Origin: Catonia carolina
Lineage: Eukaryota; Arthropoda; Insecta; Hemiptera; Achilidae
Direction of reading: 5' to 3'
Length of the DNA: 64,000 nt
Assembly (NCBI GenBank): GCA_035578175.1
Contig: JAQMRL010000006.1
Span: 54,787,001 to 54,851,000, forward strand
Positions 1 through 10,885 of this stretch are shown here, one piece after another (within the stretch, counting starts at the first letter, position 1; each line of letters opens with the position of its first letter). The notes under the pieces were generated by a model. The model saw only the letters and a list, made by a program, of their open reading frames with translations. It was not told the origin of the DNA and did no database searches. The translations under genes were made by a program, and so were the position numbers.

Positions 1-6
1 TTTCTG

Positions 7-335
7 TATCTACTCTTTAAGAGGAATCGAATAACACAACTTTTGTTTCCAAATTCCGACTTTGATTTCTTGACGTTCAGTTTTGGACCACTTTTGGTCG
101 AAACCGGAACTTCAAACCCAATGATTTGTGTATCTACTCATTAAGAGAAATCGAATGACACTATTATTGTTTCCAAATTCCGACTTTAATTTCTTGACTT
201 CTGGTTTTTGGCCACTTCCGGTTGAAACTGGAACTTCAAACCCAATGATTTTTATATCTACTCTTTAAGAGGAATTAAATGGTATGACACTATTTTTGTT
301 TCCAAATTCCGACTTAGATTTCTTGAAAGTCTGTT
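7..335. repeat. Tandem repeat, 124-bp period, about 2.6 copies
   Basis: The phrase tatctact(c) recurs at 7, 131 and 255, each time followed by the same sequence (tttccaaattccgactt, then aacttcaaacccaatgat). Spacing is 124 bp both times. The third unit is cut at about 335, where a dispersed repeat begins. The array may extend left of the window. No coding potential is evident. Confidence 0.9.
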
Positions 336-388
336 TTCGACCGGTGGGCAAATACTTTAGTATAAATTAAAAAATAATAAAAAATTGT
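336..388 (+). repeat. Short dispersed repeat, copy 1
   Basis: About 53 bp starting ttcgaccggtgggcaaatac and running into AT-rich sequence. It is nearly identical to 2793-2847. Both copies lie beside reverse-strand LINE pieces, so this may be a terminal fragment of a larger unrecognised element. Confidence 0.75.
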
Positions 389-570
389 TGGGCGCCAGCT
401 CTGTCAGCAGAGCATGAGAAAATATATTAAAAACTATATTTACTTGTTCTAACTAAATATTTAATGAGCAATAAACTACTAACTAAATCAACTAACTACT
501 AACAAAATTATCCTTAAATTACCCTAACCTATTTTAAAATATAGCCAACCATTTTTGCCGCGACGTTAAT

Positions 571-609
571 GTCTTCTTCTTCTTCTTCTCCTCCTCCTTC
601 TTCTTCTTA
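571..609 (-). repeat. (GAA/GGA)n microsatellite tail of the LINE piece
   Basis: The plus strand shows ttcttcttcttctcctcctc-type triplets at the 3' end of the reverse-strand RT piece. The same kind of tail ends most LINE pieces in this window, so it is probably the element's 3' tail rather than chance. Confidence 0.7.
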
Positions 610-1295
610 GGCATCTCTGCTTGTTCCGAACCTATCAAATCTGCCCATCTCTTGCTCGGGCGTCCTCGTTCTCTCCTGCCCTCTGGCTTATAGCCCAGTG
701 TCTGCTTAGGTATCCTGTCCTCCCGCATTCTGCTCACATGCTCTAACCACTGCATTCTGTTCTGGGATACCTTGTTGTTTATAGAAAAAAATGTTGAGTT
801 CTTTCCTTATCTCGGTATTCTTGTAACGATCTTCTCCACTACACCCATATGTAAGTCGAAGAAATTTCATTTCAGATGCCTGCAATCTACTCTCCTTTCG
901 CTTTGATAGCACCCAAGTTTCACTCCCTTAGAGTAGGGTCGGCACTGCTAATGATTTATAAAATTTTACCATTGTGTTTTTGCTGGTGCTATTTTTTAAA
1001 GTGCGGTGGATAGTTTCGCATATTTGCTGAAATCTGTGCATCTTATTGTAAGCATCTTTATCTTGTTGGTGTGTAATGTTGCAACCTAGATACTGAAAAT
1101 GGGAGATCTGTTCCAAAATATTATTATCTACGAGTATAACAATTTTGCTTCTGACTGGTTCCTTCCCCGTGAATGCCATTACCTTTGTTTTCTTCGTCGA
1201 AACTGTCAACTTATATTCTTTACAGAGTTTTTTCAGCATGAAGAGTGCTCTCTGCAGGTCAAATCTCATGAGGATGTCGTAAATGTAAAACAAGA
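571..1295 (-). pseudogene. Non-LTR retrotransposon reverse transcriptase, C-terminal part, broken
   Basis: Reading the minus strand from about 1293, three frames in turn give a typical LINE RT carboxy end. First (1293-928): a thumb/connection region with LQRALFMLKKLCKEY, FQYLGCNITHQQDKD and FYKSLAVPTLL. Then (912-706): SKRKESRLQASEMKFLRLTYG. Then (755-534): MQWLEHVSRMREDRIPKQTL and GRRERGRPSKRWADL. The frame changes show frameshifts. The FADD catalytic motif is missing, so the copy is 5'-truncated just after the catalytic centre. The 3' end runs into a GAA/GGA-type tract at 571-609 (minus sense). A second copy of the same family lies at 58495-58978. The clade is uncertain. Confidence 0.88.
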
Positions 1296-1916
1296 AATTA
1301 AAAACCCTTAATAAAGATACGAATGAATTTACCTCGAATTAAATATGTGTCCCCTTTTCTTCTTCTTCTCCTCCTCGTTCCTCGTATCACTTCTTGTTCT
1401 CCTACTCACTTTTTCAACTACTGCTCCTTCTTATCAAACTCCTCTGTTCCACGCTTAAGTTCCAAAGGAACTGATTGTAAATTTCCTGGGTCCGAACCAG
1501 GAAACCCACTCCCACCAACCGTTCAACCAACCTGGAGGGCCAACGGGAAGGAGAGACATCCCAATGATTGGCTGTAAGTTGGTAGGTGGAAGAAAAGCCC
1601 AAAAACACAGAGGGAGAAATATACCCGTCTATACAATATCAGATGATTGACAGTTGGCTATATTTACAACTTATTATCTCAACTACTATTCTAATGTAAG
1701 TTATTCTTACAATGGGGGGTTTTTCCCAGGCAGTATTCAATGGGTTGTTACTGAGTAATGGAAATTATAGTATTTAGGAATTACCATAACTTCCATTGTT
1801 TGTATAATTGTACATTTACAATGGTGCAGCATGAAAGTCACAATCAGTCTTCTTTACCAGTTATTTCCCGCGTAAAACTTTCTACATTGATCTATTAATC
1901 TTCTACATTAATCTTC
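1296..1916. other. Intergenic, mostly unrecognised
   Basis: There is no recognisable gene. A pyrimidine-rich triplet tract at about 1357-1380 resembles the (GAA)n tails of nearby reverse-strand LINE pieces and may be a relic of one. The stretch at 1858-1890 (cagttatttcccg ... actttctacattga) is repeated at 2893-2925, bracketing the next LINE piece. Confidence 0.5.
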
Positions 1917-2738
1917 TTCTTCTTCTTCTTACTATCAAGGATTAGGCATAAGCCTGTTTCGAACTCACAAACCATCCTGTACTTCTACACAAACACGAGT
2001 CACTCCAGCCCGTACATCTCGACTACTGCCATCTTCTTTGAGGTCTTCCCGCTTCCCTTCGTCCAACCGAAACATATTCCGTCACCTTTAAAGGTATTCT
2101 CTCCTCTGGCAACCGTTCCAAATGTTGCCTCCATTGATTCCGGTACTCCACCACTTTTTCATTCAAGCTAAATACACCCAACTCGGATCTAATTTCCTCG
2201 TTATGTATTAGATCCAGCCTCGAGCAACCCTTCACCCTTCTTAAAAACATCATTTCAGCTACTTGGGATCCTACTTCCGTGGCGTTTTATGGTAACCGAT
2301 GACTCACTTCCATAAAGAAGGACTGGGGCTGCCATTACCTTGTAGAACTTCACCACTGTCTCTGTTCTAGCTCTTTTACCCAGTGTCCTGTTAATTGTAC
2401 CACAAATAGCTTGAAATTTATTTATTTTATTTTCGACATCCAAGTCCTTATCAAAGCTCACATGAGCAGCCCAGATAGTTATAGTGAGACATTTGATCTA
2501 ATTCTACATTGTCTAAAAGAATCTTCGAACGAGTGGGATACTTCCCTCTGAATGCCAAAACCTTTGATTTAGCAACCAAAACTCTTAAATTATACTTTTT
2601 ACATAAATCATTAAAAACATAAACTGCTCTTTGAAGCTCATCTTCATTCTACTGTATTATCTACGCGTACATGTCATCCGCAAATAGCAATGCATTGAGG
2701 TAATCGTCAGTACTTATTCTAACCCCAGGACTAACCAC
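1917..2738 (-). pseudogene. Non-LTR retrotransposon reverse transcriptase with catalytic FADD, broken
   Basis: On the minus strand from 2738 the frame reads VSPGVRISTDDYLNALLFADD, which contains the RT catalytic box (L-F-A-D-D, near 2675-2690), followed within a few codons by stops. It continues with LQRAVYVFNDLCKKYNLRV and SHYNYLGCS. After a frame change (2461-2255) comes KINKFQAICGTINRTLGKR and APVLLYGSES, then (2253-2023) KGCSRLDLIHNEEIRSELG and RRPEERIP-like basic sequence ending GRREAGRPQRRWQ. A (GAA)n tail lies at 1917-1931. This is the most complete RT order in the window (palm to tail), but it has at least three frame breaks. Confidence 0.88.
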
Positions 2739-2772
2739 GTACGATGAACTCAATAAGTCGTCGGTTCGATAA
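2736..2772 (+). repeat. Fragment of pogo-like element end
   Basis: The phrase ccacgtacgatgaactcaat followed by aagtcgtcggttcg closely matches 3660-3692 inside the candidate pogo-like terminus. It is a short relic only. Confidence 0.45.
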
Positions 2773-2792
2773 AAACAAATGATGTACTCAAC

Positions 2793-2847
2793 TTCGACCG
2801 GTGGGCAAATACTTTAGTATGAACTAAAAAATAATAAAAAAATTGTC
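2793..2847 (+). repeat. Short dispersed repeat, copy 2
   Basis: Nearly identical to 336-388: ttcgaccggtgggcaaatac, then tttagtat and an A-rich run. Confidence 0.75.
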
Positions 2848-3637
2848 TAACAATGACCTCGTTCCCCCTTCTTTCTTTACCATTTGTTTCATACAGTTAT
2901 TTCCCGTATAAAACTTTCTACATTGACAATTAATTCTTCTTCTCCCCATCTCCGTATTATTGTAAATGTACCCTAATTAAAATAACTTCATTATCATGAA
3001 AAGTGTTTGATTAACGTTTAATTATATGATAAATAATTACGTTTTTTGTCATAAAATCGGGGCTTTGGTAGTCAATTTTATTGTAGGCCTACTCGTACAT
3101 TCGGCATTTAATTTTAGTATGAAATCTTTTAATAAATTGAATACTATATAGAAATTAGATTGTTTATTTAATTAACCTTGTCTAGTAATTCAATTACTGA
3201 TTTCAGTATAGTGTTGTGTGTATTCCATCAGCGAGTGAGTACTTGGTAGGTGGAAGGAAAGTTTTAACCGATCCGTGATCGTTTGTTACTAATTCCAATC
3301 CGTTAATGGTTTCTCTGTTAGAGCAGAGGTAGAGAAAATCCCAATTGGTAGATTCTCCTCTCTGTTAGAATTCTCGATTTCCTCTAGTAAACAACAGCGT
3401 TTCTTTTGTATCTTATTTCACGGATACCATCTGCGTAACTCAGTAAATTAAAACATTTTGATTATCCGCTTTATTAAATGTTTATGGAATTTATTATTGT
3501 CCTTTTCGTACTTTATCGGATTGTACTACGATTGGTCAAAATTTTCGACACCCGGATATTTTAAACTCATTTCACATTTTTCATCGATCCTTGAAGCCAA
3601 AAGAAATTACTTGTAGAACAATGTTTGTTTGTATTTA
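2848..3637. other. Unrecognised AT-rich intergenic DNA
   Basis: No long open frame, RNA gene or known repeat is visible. Positions 2893-2925 repeat 1858-1890. Confidence 0.6.
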
Positions 3638-3713
3638 CAGTAAAACCTCCTCAAAACGACCACGTACGGTGAACTTAATAAGTGGTCGGTTTGAGAGGCG
3701 GTTTGGAGGAGTG
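3638..3713 (+). mobile_element. Candidate pogo/Tigger-like terminal fragment with hairpin
   Basis: A TA (3636-3637) is followed by CAGTAAAACCTCCTCAAAAC. Pogo-group elements typically start CAGTA-R-AACCTC after a TA target. An internal hairpin is formed by tcaaaacgaccac (3651-3663) and gtggtcggtttga (3682-3694), 12 of 13 pairing. No partner end was found nearby, so this is a solitary relic. The family assignment is by resemblance only. Confidence 0.45.
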
Positions 3714-3835
3714 AAGGTCAGAACAATACCCTAATTAAAACTTACTCGTTTTGGTTATTGAAATTTTCAAATTACTTCTTGAAAATTAGCGAGGAAAGTA
3801 GTGCATTATGCCACACGAGTTATTGTGTTATAAAA

Positions 3836-4596
3836 ATGAAAAATCTGGTGTGAAACACTCGCACAACTTTCTCTTGCCAATGCAAATAATTAACAATAAA
3901 CCTAACATTAGTAATAAAACATTAGAAATAAACAAAAAAATAACCTCAAAACATTAGTGAAATACGCAAAATTAAAATCGACCTCAGTTTGGCTTAAAAA
4001 TATGGAAAATCACTCTTTCACGCTAAACTAGGCTCTGCAGAGAAAAATGCTATAAATAAAAGTTGTAGCTCTTTTAATTTCCTATAAATTTAATTATCTA
4101 CACTTTTGTCGTAAAATGCATACTAAGGCCTAAATCTTAGAAAAATCGATTTTCACACGTTTTCGTGAGAAAAAAACAGAAAATCGCTAATTACCGCTAA
4201 ACTAAGCGTTATACAAAAAAATGTTTGAAATAAAAGTTGTAGAATTTTAAATTCTCTACATTTTTATTATATACATTTTCGCACTATAATACAAAACATT
4301 TTAAAGCCGTAATCTTAAAAAAACACCTTTTTTACGTAAAAACACCCTCACCAAGAATTTCAGCAAACATGGCGCCTACCCTATCTTGTAGAGAATAAAG
4401 AATTGAGTAAATGAGGCGATTTTAAAAACAATCGTAGAACCAGTTTTTTGAGAAAATCGCAAAAAAGTGAAAAATTATACGGATAAACTACTACTTCCGG
4501 TTGACCGATTTTGATGAAAATGTTCGTGTCGGGTCCGGTAGTGGTATGTAACTTAAGTTTCAAGTTCGTACGATGTTTCGTTCTTGAGATATTTTG

Positions 4597-4633
<37 letters not shown>

Positions 4634-4776
4634 CAATCGCTAAAAACATGTTTTTTTGGGTTCAGGGGGTCTGAAAACGTATAGATTTGGTGAAAACTCG
4701 ATTTCGAAAAATCGACATGAAAACAATACTTTCTTTCCTATATATTCATGTAGGCAAGAGAAAGTAAAAAAATCAG
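3836..4776 (-). mobile_element. Family A (HINE-like) element, near complete
   Basis: On the plus strand it begins aaaaatctggtgtgaaacac, the 3' hairpin end in reverse. The 3' subterminal inverted repeat actttctcttgcc follows, then the conserved body with a (CA)n tract at about 4601-4630. It ends at the 5' subterminal repeat ggcaagagaaagt (4753-4765). No coding capacity is seen. The short open frames inside it are repeats of the element's own sequence. Confidence 0.85.
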
Positions 4777-5670
4777 CATCATCATGTTATTCTAATAGAA
4801 TACGTTATCACTGTGTACTTTATTGTAGGGAACATGGATATGAAGAACTTATTTTGGCTTAACTTAGCATATCATTAACATCAACCCTATTGTAGTGAAC
4901 ATTTCTAAAGCTTTAAAGCTAAGATAGCTTGATATTAGTAGTACAGGATCAACCATACAACAGTCGTCTTCTTCATCTCCCCCTCCACTCCAACTTAGTG
5001 GATGCTACTCCACTCTGTATTCTCCTCACTAATTAATTTTTTAATTTTAATTACGCTGAGAAAAGCTACCATCTCCCCGATCTCGTTACTGCTTATCCTC
5101 CCACCCTTCTTTCTAATACATTTCTACCAAACTACTGCTTCGTGACTTCAGTTTGTTTATTCTAAAAGATAATCCTTTCCTTAACTTCTCCTCGTTTCTA
5201 CAGAATTTTCCAACACTTTTACTAATTTAATATTTTCTTCCCGTTCTAATTTCCTTTACATAGTTTACCTAGATTTAGTTAAATTTTTTTTTATTCTAAG
5301 ATTTACTATCATAGTTTTGTTTTTTAATTGTGAAATTTAACGCTGTTATAAATTCTTTCATGAATTTAACTCGTGTAAAAGTGATAATTAAAATAGAATA
5401 TAATTAAAAATTGTTTTAGATAACCGGATATTCATGAATACGAGGTTTCATATTCTACGCGAATTTAATTTGATTTTTTCAGATTTTCTAAAGGAATAGA
5501 TTTACGCTTTTGAGTTCACCACCCTATGCCGATTTTCCAAAAAAAAAACTTTAAATCATCTACGTTTGCACATCAGAGATGCTGAAAATAAGATCACTAA
5601 AATTCATATTTATTTGTTAATTTAATTTTCTTGCGATCTAGAACTCTTCTTCTTTATATATTCAGTAATT
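4777..5670. other. Unrecognised AT-rich intergenic DNA
   Basis: No gene or known repeat was found. A short pyrimidine-rich patch near 4966-4990 resembles a LINE tail but has no LINE coding sequence beside it. Confidence 0.55.
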
Positions 5671-6081
5671 GCCCATAACAGACAGGTGGAGTGATAAATT
5701 ATTTGCACTTGATCTGTTAGTTCCAGGGCCACAAAAATAATTCTGTTTCTTATCAAATGGTCAACCAATTATTTAACTGAAGGATTTAAGTGGAGAAGAA
5801 GTAGAGGTGTAAAAGACACTAGTGAGAGTTATCTTTTTTGATAGTAATGAATTTCATTATACAGCTGGACCTGTACCAGCCACCACAGCCTGTGGTGAAT
5901 GAAGTAAAGGTGCCATTTGCAGGGTAGAAACTAAATGATTTTCAGAGGGCCTGGCGTGATAATAAGCATATTTTTTCACTCAGTGAGGAAGGTAATTTGC
6001 AAACCATTTCACTCCTCGTTAGACTTAGCAAAGCCTCTAGAGGTTCAAACTAGCCTTATGGCTGAAGTCTTAAACAACAAC
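5671..6081 (+). mobile_element. Family B retroposon, copy 1
   Basis: Starts gcccataacagacaggtgga and ends in the tail hairpin region, then cttaaacaacaaca. The body matches other B copies (ttctgtttcttatca, gtagaggtgtaaaagacac, gtggtgaatgaagtaaaggt). The internal open frame is interrupted by a TAG after GCAGGG. Confidence 0.85.
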
Positions 6082-7140
6082 ATATTTATTAAGGGCAAAT
6101 AAATAATACATTATTTATTAAGTAAATAAAAATAAAATATTTTGTAAAAATACAAAACCCTGTTATTGTTGAAAAATTCCTAATTTTCCATTTTTACAGC
6201 ACTTGAAAGTGAAAATCTATAGATTTTCCAATGTTCTTGACTTCAATTCAATACTATTCATGTCGTAATAATTTATATACTAAGTATTACATAAATACAT
6301 AAGTACAAACATAAGTATAAACATAAACTACCAGTTATGATATAGGAAGAGAGTGTGAAAGGAAACCAACCAATTTATGAAATTCATGAATACAGTATAA
6401 CAAAGCACTTGTAAACGTAATGAACTTTTTATTTCAAAGAAACAACGCAAACATTGTGCCTAATGAACGTTACCTACTTTAAATTTTTAAATAAATGATA
6501 AAAGCTAAAAAGAGACGCAAACGAGATCCACCTTCTTTTAATCTTCAAAAAAGGAATACAAAAAGAAAAATGCTTTTGACCTCTGCAACAATCTCGTAAA
6601 ATGGTGTAAAATTTTACACGGTACGTTCACCTCGAAAATTAGTTGAAAGAATAAGAAAAAAAGATCAAAAGAAACATAATAATATGGTACTTCGTTTGTC
6701 TTTTTTTTGTAAAAAAAAATAAAATGAAATTGTTTTATTGTTCAATTTTATGAGATATTACTCATTTGTGGTTTTAAGATGGTTAATATATCTTGTTTAG
6801 TAGATATCTCTTATTGAAGCCAACATAAACCACTCTTTCTTACACTAACATCAGAATATGCAGTTTTTTCTTTCGTAAGCTGCCCCGTGCTGATGAATTC
6901 GTATTATAATTCTAATGGGTATACTTGTAACAACCATTTTGCAAATACTACGTAATCTAACACCATAACCACATTCATTTCGCTTCACTAACAAGTAGGT
7001 TTATTTTAGTAATTTATTAAAGTCGTGGACAAAACTAACGCATCATGTAAGATTTTGGGGTAAGTGCAAAAAAATTCTTTTCAATGTTCCAGGTTCATTT
7101 CTATTGTTATATTTATATCATAATTTTAAGCGGTCTCACC
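6082..7140. other. Unrecognised AT-rich intergenic DNA
   Basis: Very AT-rich, with several A/T homopolymers. No coding sequence or repeat was recognised. Confidence 0.6.
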
Positions 7141-7746
7141 AAGAACGTTTATAATAAGAGATCAATTTCGCGCAATGCCAAGATAAGACACTACCAGACG
7201 GTTGCCAGACCGGAGATGCTGTACGCGGCGGAAACCCACCACTTGAAATCTAACATCCACCTGCGCTCGATAGAAACTACCGAGAGGAAAATCATCAGAA
7301 GAATCATCGGGCCGACTCAAAATAAAGAGGGAGAATACAGGCTCAGAAGTAACGAAGAAGTATATTCCTTCACCACACCCATAAGAGAAGTCATCCAGCA
7401 GAGACGACTGGCATTCTTCGGCCACATAGCGAGGATGCACGACTCCAGACTAACGAAGCAGTTATGGAAGTACTGGGAGGGCAGGAAAACTACAACGAGA
7501 TGGCACAAGGAGATCCACGAGACGATGCTGGTGAATGACATTACGGGCGAAACACTTCTCAATAGAACAGAAATGAAGCAGAAAATTGAGAATCTAAAGT
7601 GCTTGGGAGGGCCGAGGAGAACGGGAACGGCCTGGACGGAGGAGCGAAAAAGATCACATGCAGAAAAAATGAAGGCAGCATGGGTCATCCGGAAACTGGC
7701 TGGAACTAAGAGAAATGCATCCCTAGTAGGATCTAACAAGAAATAA
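7141..7746 (+). pseudogene. LINE reverse transcriptase C-terminal region, one uninterrupted frame
   Basis: One frame stays open to the TAA at 7744-7746. The homologous part begins about NKRSISRNAKIRHYQ, followed by ARPEMLYAAETHHL (the position of the usual LYGAETW motif), then RSIETTERKIIRRIIG, IQQRRLAFFGHIARM and LTKQLWKYWEGRK, and a basic tail. This is the post-catalytic region of a non-LTR RT, without the palm or an endonuclease. The first 25 or so codons of the open frame (from 7084) look like unrelated AT-rich sequence. GC content is clearly higher than the flanks and no stop occurs in about 200 codons, so this may be a young insertion. A minus-strand Jockey-like 3' end abuts it at 7784. 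Confidence 0.85.
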
Positions 7747-7783
7747 TAATTTTAAGCCTTATTTAATATTTTTCAAAAAAAAA

Positions 7784-8303
7784 AATTTTTTTGGCTTCAA
7801 CTGTATTTTTCAAAACTGTACTATTTTATAAAGCACAACGCGTAAATGAGATGGAATGAATAAGGAATGGCGGGAATATGAATCGATCCAGTGACCGATT
7901 TCGGCGTGAAAATTTACTATGAATGTGGCACCAATATCTTGAATGATAATGATTTATAAACTATGATGGATAAATTTTTCTTCTTATGAAATGATTTTCT
8001 TTTTTTGATTTTATTTTATGAAATGAAACAGGCATGACAAGTTAAATTGAAATTCTTTTTTTGATGGTGGTCGGAAAAGATCCCTATTCCACCTTCGTTT
8101 TAGTCGTCTGTTAACAGGGAGATCGTTAGTTGAAAGAGTTTGTACATTTGGATTTATGTGGTCAGTTGTCTTTGTGTGTAATGAGTTGTATGTTGCGTTG
8201 GCAATGTTTCGAACCATTGGTATTTTCAGGTCTTTGTTATGGGTATGATTGGTTACCTAAAAAGGAGCGTTTGTTATTGCTCTTAAGTGCTTTTGACTGG
8301 TGT
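7784..8303 (-). pseudogene. Jockey-like LINE 3' end (RT C-terminus plus 3' UTR and A tail)
   Basis: In minus sense it reads QKHLRAITNAPF, a stop, VTNHTHNKDLKIP and then an open run ending VNRRLKRRWNRDLFRPP (8217 down to about 8065). This is the typical end of Jockey-clade RTs (KALRAI.NAPWYV; RRLKR). A 3' UTR follows and ends gttgaagccaaaaaa, an A tail at 7784-7793. The same segment lies on the plus strand at 60708-61208, where target-site duplications are clear. No clear duplication is seen here. Confidence 0.82.
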
Positions 8304-8451
8304 TAAACAAAAAAAAATTAGAGTTATAAATTTAATTTATGGTAATTTTTTGAAAAAGCAAGATTAATTAGCTGTACAAACACAAAATGGTTTATTTAAC
8401 AAAAACAGAAGAGTTGCATACAATTGTATTAGATTTATTATACAATTGTAT

Positions 8452-8774
8452 TAGATTTCAGCCTTATTATGCATTTTACGACAAAAAAAGTATTATCAAA
8501 TTAATAGGAAATTAAAAGATATCAACTTTTATTTCGAGCATTTTTCTCTACAGAGCCTAGTTTAGCGTGAAAGAGTGATTTTCCTTATTTTAAAGCCAAT
8601 CTGAGGTTGATTTTCATTTTGCGTTTTTCAATCGTGATTAAAATTAGGTTATGTTTTATGAGATTAGTTTTTCTTAATTTTTAATGTTTTATTACTAATA
8701 TTAGGTTATGTTGTTCATTATTTGCATTGGCAAGAGAAAGTCGTGTGAGTGTTGCACACCAAATTTTTTTTTTA
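8452..8774 (+). mobile_element. Family A element, 3' part only
   Basis: Begins at the ttagattt(c)agccttat-tatgcattttacgac block. It ends ggcaagagaaagtcgtgtga followed by the hairpin partner gcacacc and a T run. The 5' two-thirds is missing. A 22-bp direct repeat (acaattgtattagattt) lies just upstream at 8421-8459. Confidence 0.85.
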
Positions 8775-9833
8775 TTTTTTATTTTTGGACCGGAAGGCAT
8801 ATCGGCTTAAGCGGAATCCAAATTTATTACTGCTTCAATGTAAGGAGATTTAATAAATCGTCGGTAAACCCTTCTTGACTTTATTTTGTGTATATGGGTA
8901 ACTCCTCCCACGACATTTTGAATATAAACGGAGTTTTATTGATGTACGATCTCTAACATCGATTCTAAGATTATTATTATACCTTGTGAGATATTGGCAA
9001 AGGTTCCTTTTATATTTTTTTTAACGACGTATTGTTGTAGTACGCGTAATCTTGTTATGAATATATAAATATGTAATGTAATTTATAATAAGAAAAATCT
9101 ATGTGTTGTGATTTGGTTTATCATTTCATTTTTTAATGTATTCATGGACGAAACTCATATGTTGTTAAGTCATATCTTAGGCCTAAATTTTCTTTTGTTT
9201 GTTTTATCGGATCGTTTCGGTGTAGTTCCAATGGGTGTTTCAAAATTAATACAACTATTTAATATTTTTGAATTAAAACTTAATTTATGGGACTTAAATT
9301 AGGTAGTCAAAGATGTTGTTTAGATCCCGCCAAAATCTTATTTCAGCAGCTTGGTTACGAGATTCATTCGTTTTCAATAACACCTATGTTTCATTCCCAT
9401 ATGAGTGGTACAGCCATATTGGTCTATAAAATTTCATTTAGGTGTCCTGTTTCGTTTTCTTTCCTATTGTCCTGCGAATAGAACCGTATACAGCGCTGAA
9501 TTTTGCCAGTTTCACACTCACTTCATTATCGTTCACATAGGAAATCCTAAATATTTTAAATTTGCTGTTGAAACTTTCAATACCTAAAAATTATCTTCAT
9601 TAAAGATTTGCACGTTACGCACGATTCTTCAACTGACTAACTGACAATTCTAATGAGTTAATACGAAAAATTGCTAGATAAATCTTGCTGGGGAACCACC
9701 AAAGCGACTGCAAACATTGTGGAGTAGAGACGTTGTATGACAACAAAATAGACCTAACTTTAAAGAAAATTTAAAAACGTTATATTTAAAATATTTTTTA
9801 CTTTATCTTACCCTATACGAATATAGACCTATA
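8775..9833. other. Unrecognised intergenic DNA
   Basis: Several overlapping short open frames (9108-9587) are rich in Phe, Leu and Ile and match nothing I know. They are probably chance in AT-rich DNA. No RNA gene was seen. Confidence 0.5.
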
Positions 9834-9845
9834 GGGAAGAAAAAT

Positions 9846-10239
9846 TCCCATAACTGGAGGTGGAGTGTTGAATTATTTGCACTCGATCTGCTAGTTCCAG
9901 GGCTACAAAACAATTGTTCTGTTTCTTATCACATGGTCAGCCAGTTATATGACTGAATCATTTAAGAACAGAAGAGGTAGAGGTGTAAAAGACACTACTC
10001 AGATTTATCTCCTCTGAGAGTAACAAATTTCATTATACAGCCAGACCTTGTGGTGAATGAAGTGACGGTGTCATTTGAAGGTTGAAAAGTAGATGCTTTT
10101 CGGTGGGCCTGGCATGCTGATAAGCATACTTTTACATTCAGTGAAGAAGGCAATAGTAAACCACCTCACTCCTCGTTTTACTTAGTAAAGCCTTCAGAGG
10201 TTCAAACCAGATTTTTGGCTGATGATCTTTACAACAAGA
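9846..10239 (+). mobile_element. Family B retroposon, copy 2, with target-site duplication
   Basis: Flanked by GGGAAGAAAAAT (9834-9845) and GGGAAGCAAAAT (10240-10251), a 12-bp duplication with one mismatch. It starts tcccataactggaggtgga and ends with the palindromic tail and ggctgatgatctttacaac. Good evidence for retroposition. Confidence 0.9.
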
Positions 10240-10361
10240 GGGAAGCAAAATATTTGTTCACGTAGGTTTCTTGAATCGAGTTTTTCACCCGATTTAAACT
10301 TCTCAGGCCTCCTGAACACAAATTTTGAGGCGAACAGAGAGGTTAACCAGTTATTATCAAG

Positions 10362-10540
10362 GTGTTTTTTTTTTTTTGGTTTAACATCCGACTTTTCTGC
10401 AATTACTGCTAATGCAGACGGTGAAGGATGAAATGATTTTTCTGTAACGTATGAAAATACGCCGTGCTTGAATGGGATTCGAACCCAAGACCCCATGATG
10501 AGAGGCGAGCACGTTACCAACTACGCCAATGCGGCTGGCA
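10362..10540 (-). mobile_element. tRNA-derived SINE, family C, copy 1
   Basis: Flanked by an exact 11-bp duplication TTATTATCAAG (10351-10361 and 10541-10551). In minus sense: a tRNA-like head with A box TGGCGTAGTTGGTAA (10514-10528) and B box GGTTCGAATCC (10475-10485), then a tRNA-unrelated body (cttcaccgtctgcattagca), then a poly-A tail (T run at 10362-10377). The T-stem still pairs, but the unit is a SINE, not a functional tRNA gene. Confidence 0.95.
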
Positions 10541-10885
10541 TTATTATCAAGTGATCAACACGAAGCGATCACGTGATAATTTTGAGGGAATCAAGTGATC
10601 AGCTCGAGGGGATAACATTATAATATTGTGTCGATCACATTGACACCACGTATTGATCATATGAAATTATCAGTGTCACCGAACTCCAGAACATCTTCTT
10701 CTCTTCACGGGCTAGCCATTTCTATCTGTTCCGGCACCCATCTTTTTTTCGGCCTTCCAATATCTTTTCTTCTCCAAACCATAAACCATAATCGGTTTAG
10801 CCGTTGTGGAGTTTTTCGTCTTTGAAAATTATCATGATATCAGCACTAGGCGATCACGTGATAACTTTGAAGTGATCACATGGTC
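10541..10885. repeat. Cluster of GATC-centred palindromes, decayed tandem repeat
   Basis: The unit gcgatcacgtgataa(t/c)tttga occurs at 10566 and 10850. Each is followed by aagtgatca. More tgatca words occur at 10551-10605. The array was split by a small LINE-tail insertion (10673-10823). Function unknown. Confidence 0.5.
10673..10823 (-). pseudogene. Extreme 3' end of a LINE reverse transcriptase
   Basis: In minus sense it reads MVWRRKDIGRPKKRWVPEQ then IEMASP and a stop, followed by purine-rich triplets. GRPKKRW is the basic tail motif of these LINE RTs. It is flanked by gaaattatca (10663-10672) and gaaaattatca (10824-10834), a probable target-site duplication with one indel. So this is a severely 5'-truncated insertion of about 150 bp. 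Confidence 0.7.

Noticed and set aside
7317..7739. 140-codon minus-strand open frame
   Set aside because: Antisense shadow of the LINE RT frame at 7141-7746.
9108..9587. Chain of three overlapping hydrophobic frames
   Set aside because: Phe/Leu/Ile-rich frames of 60-64 codons in AT-rich DNA, with no motif. They are best explained as chance.
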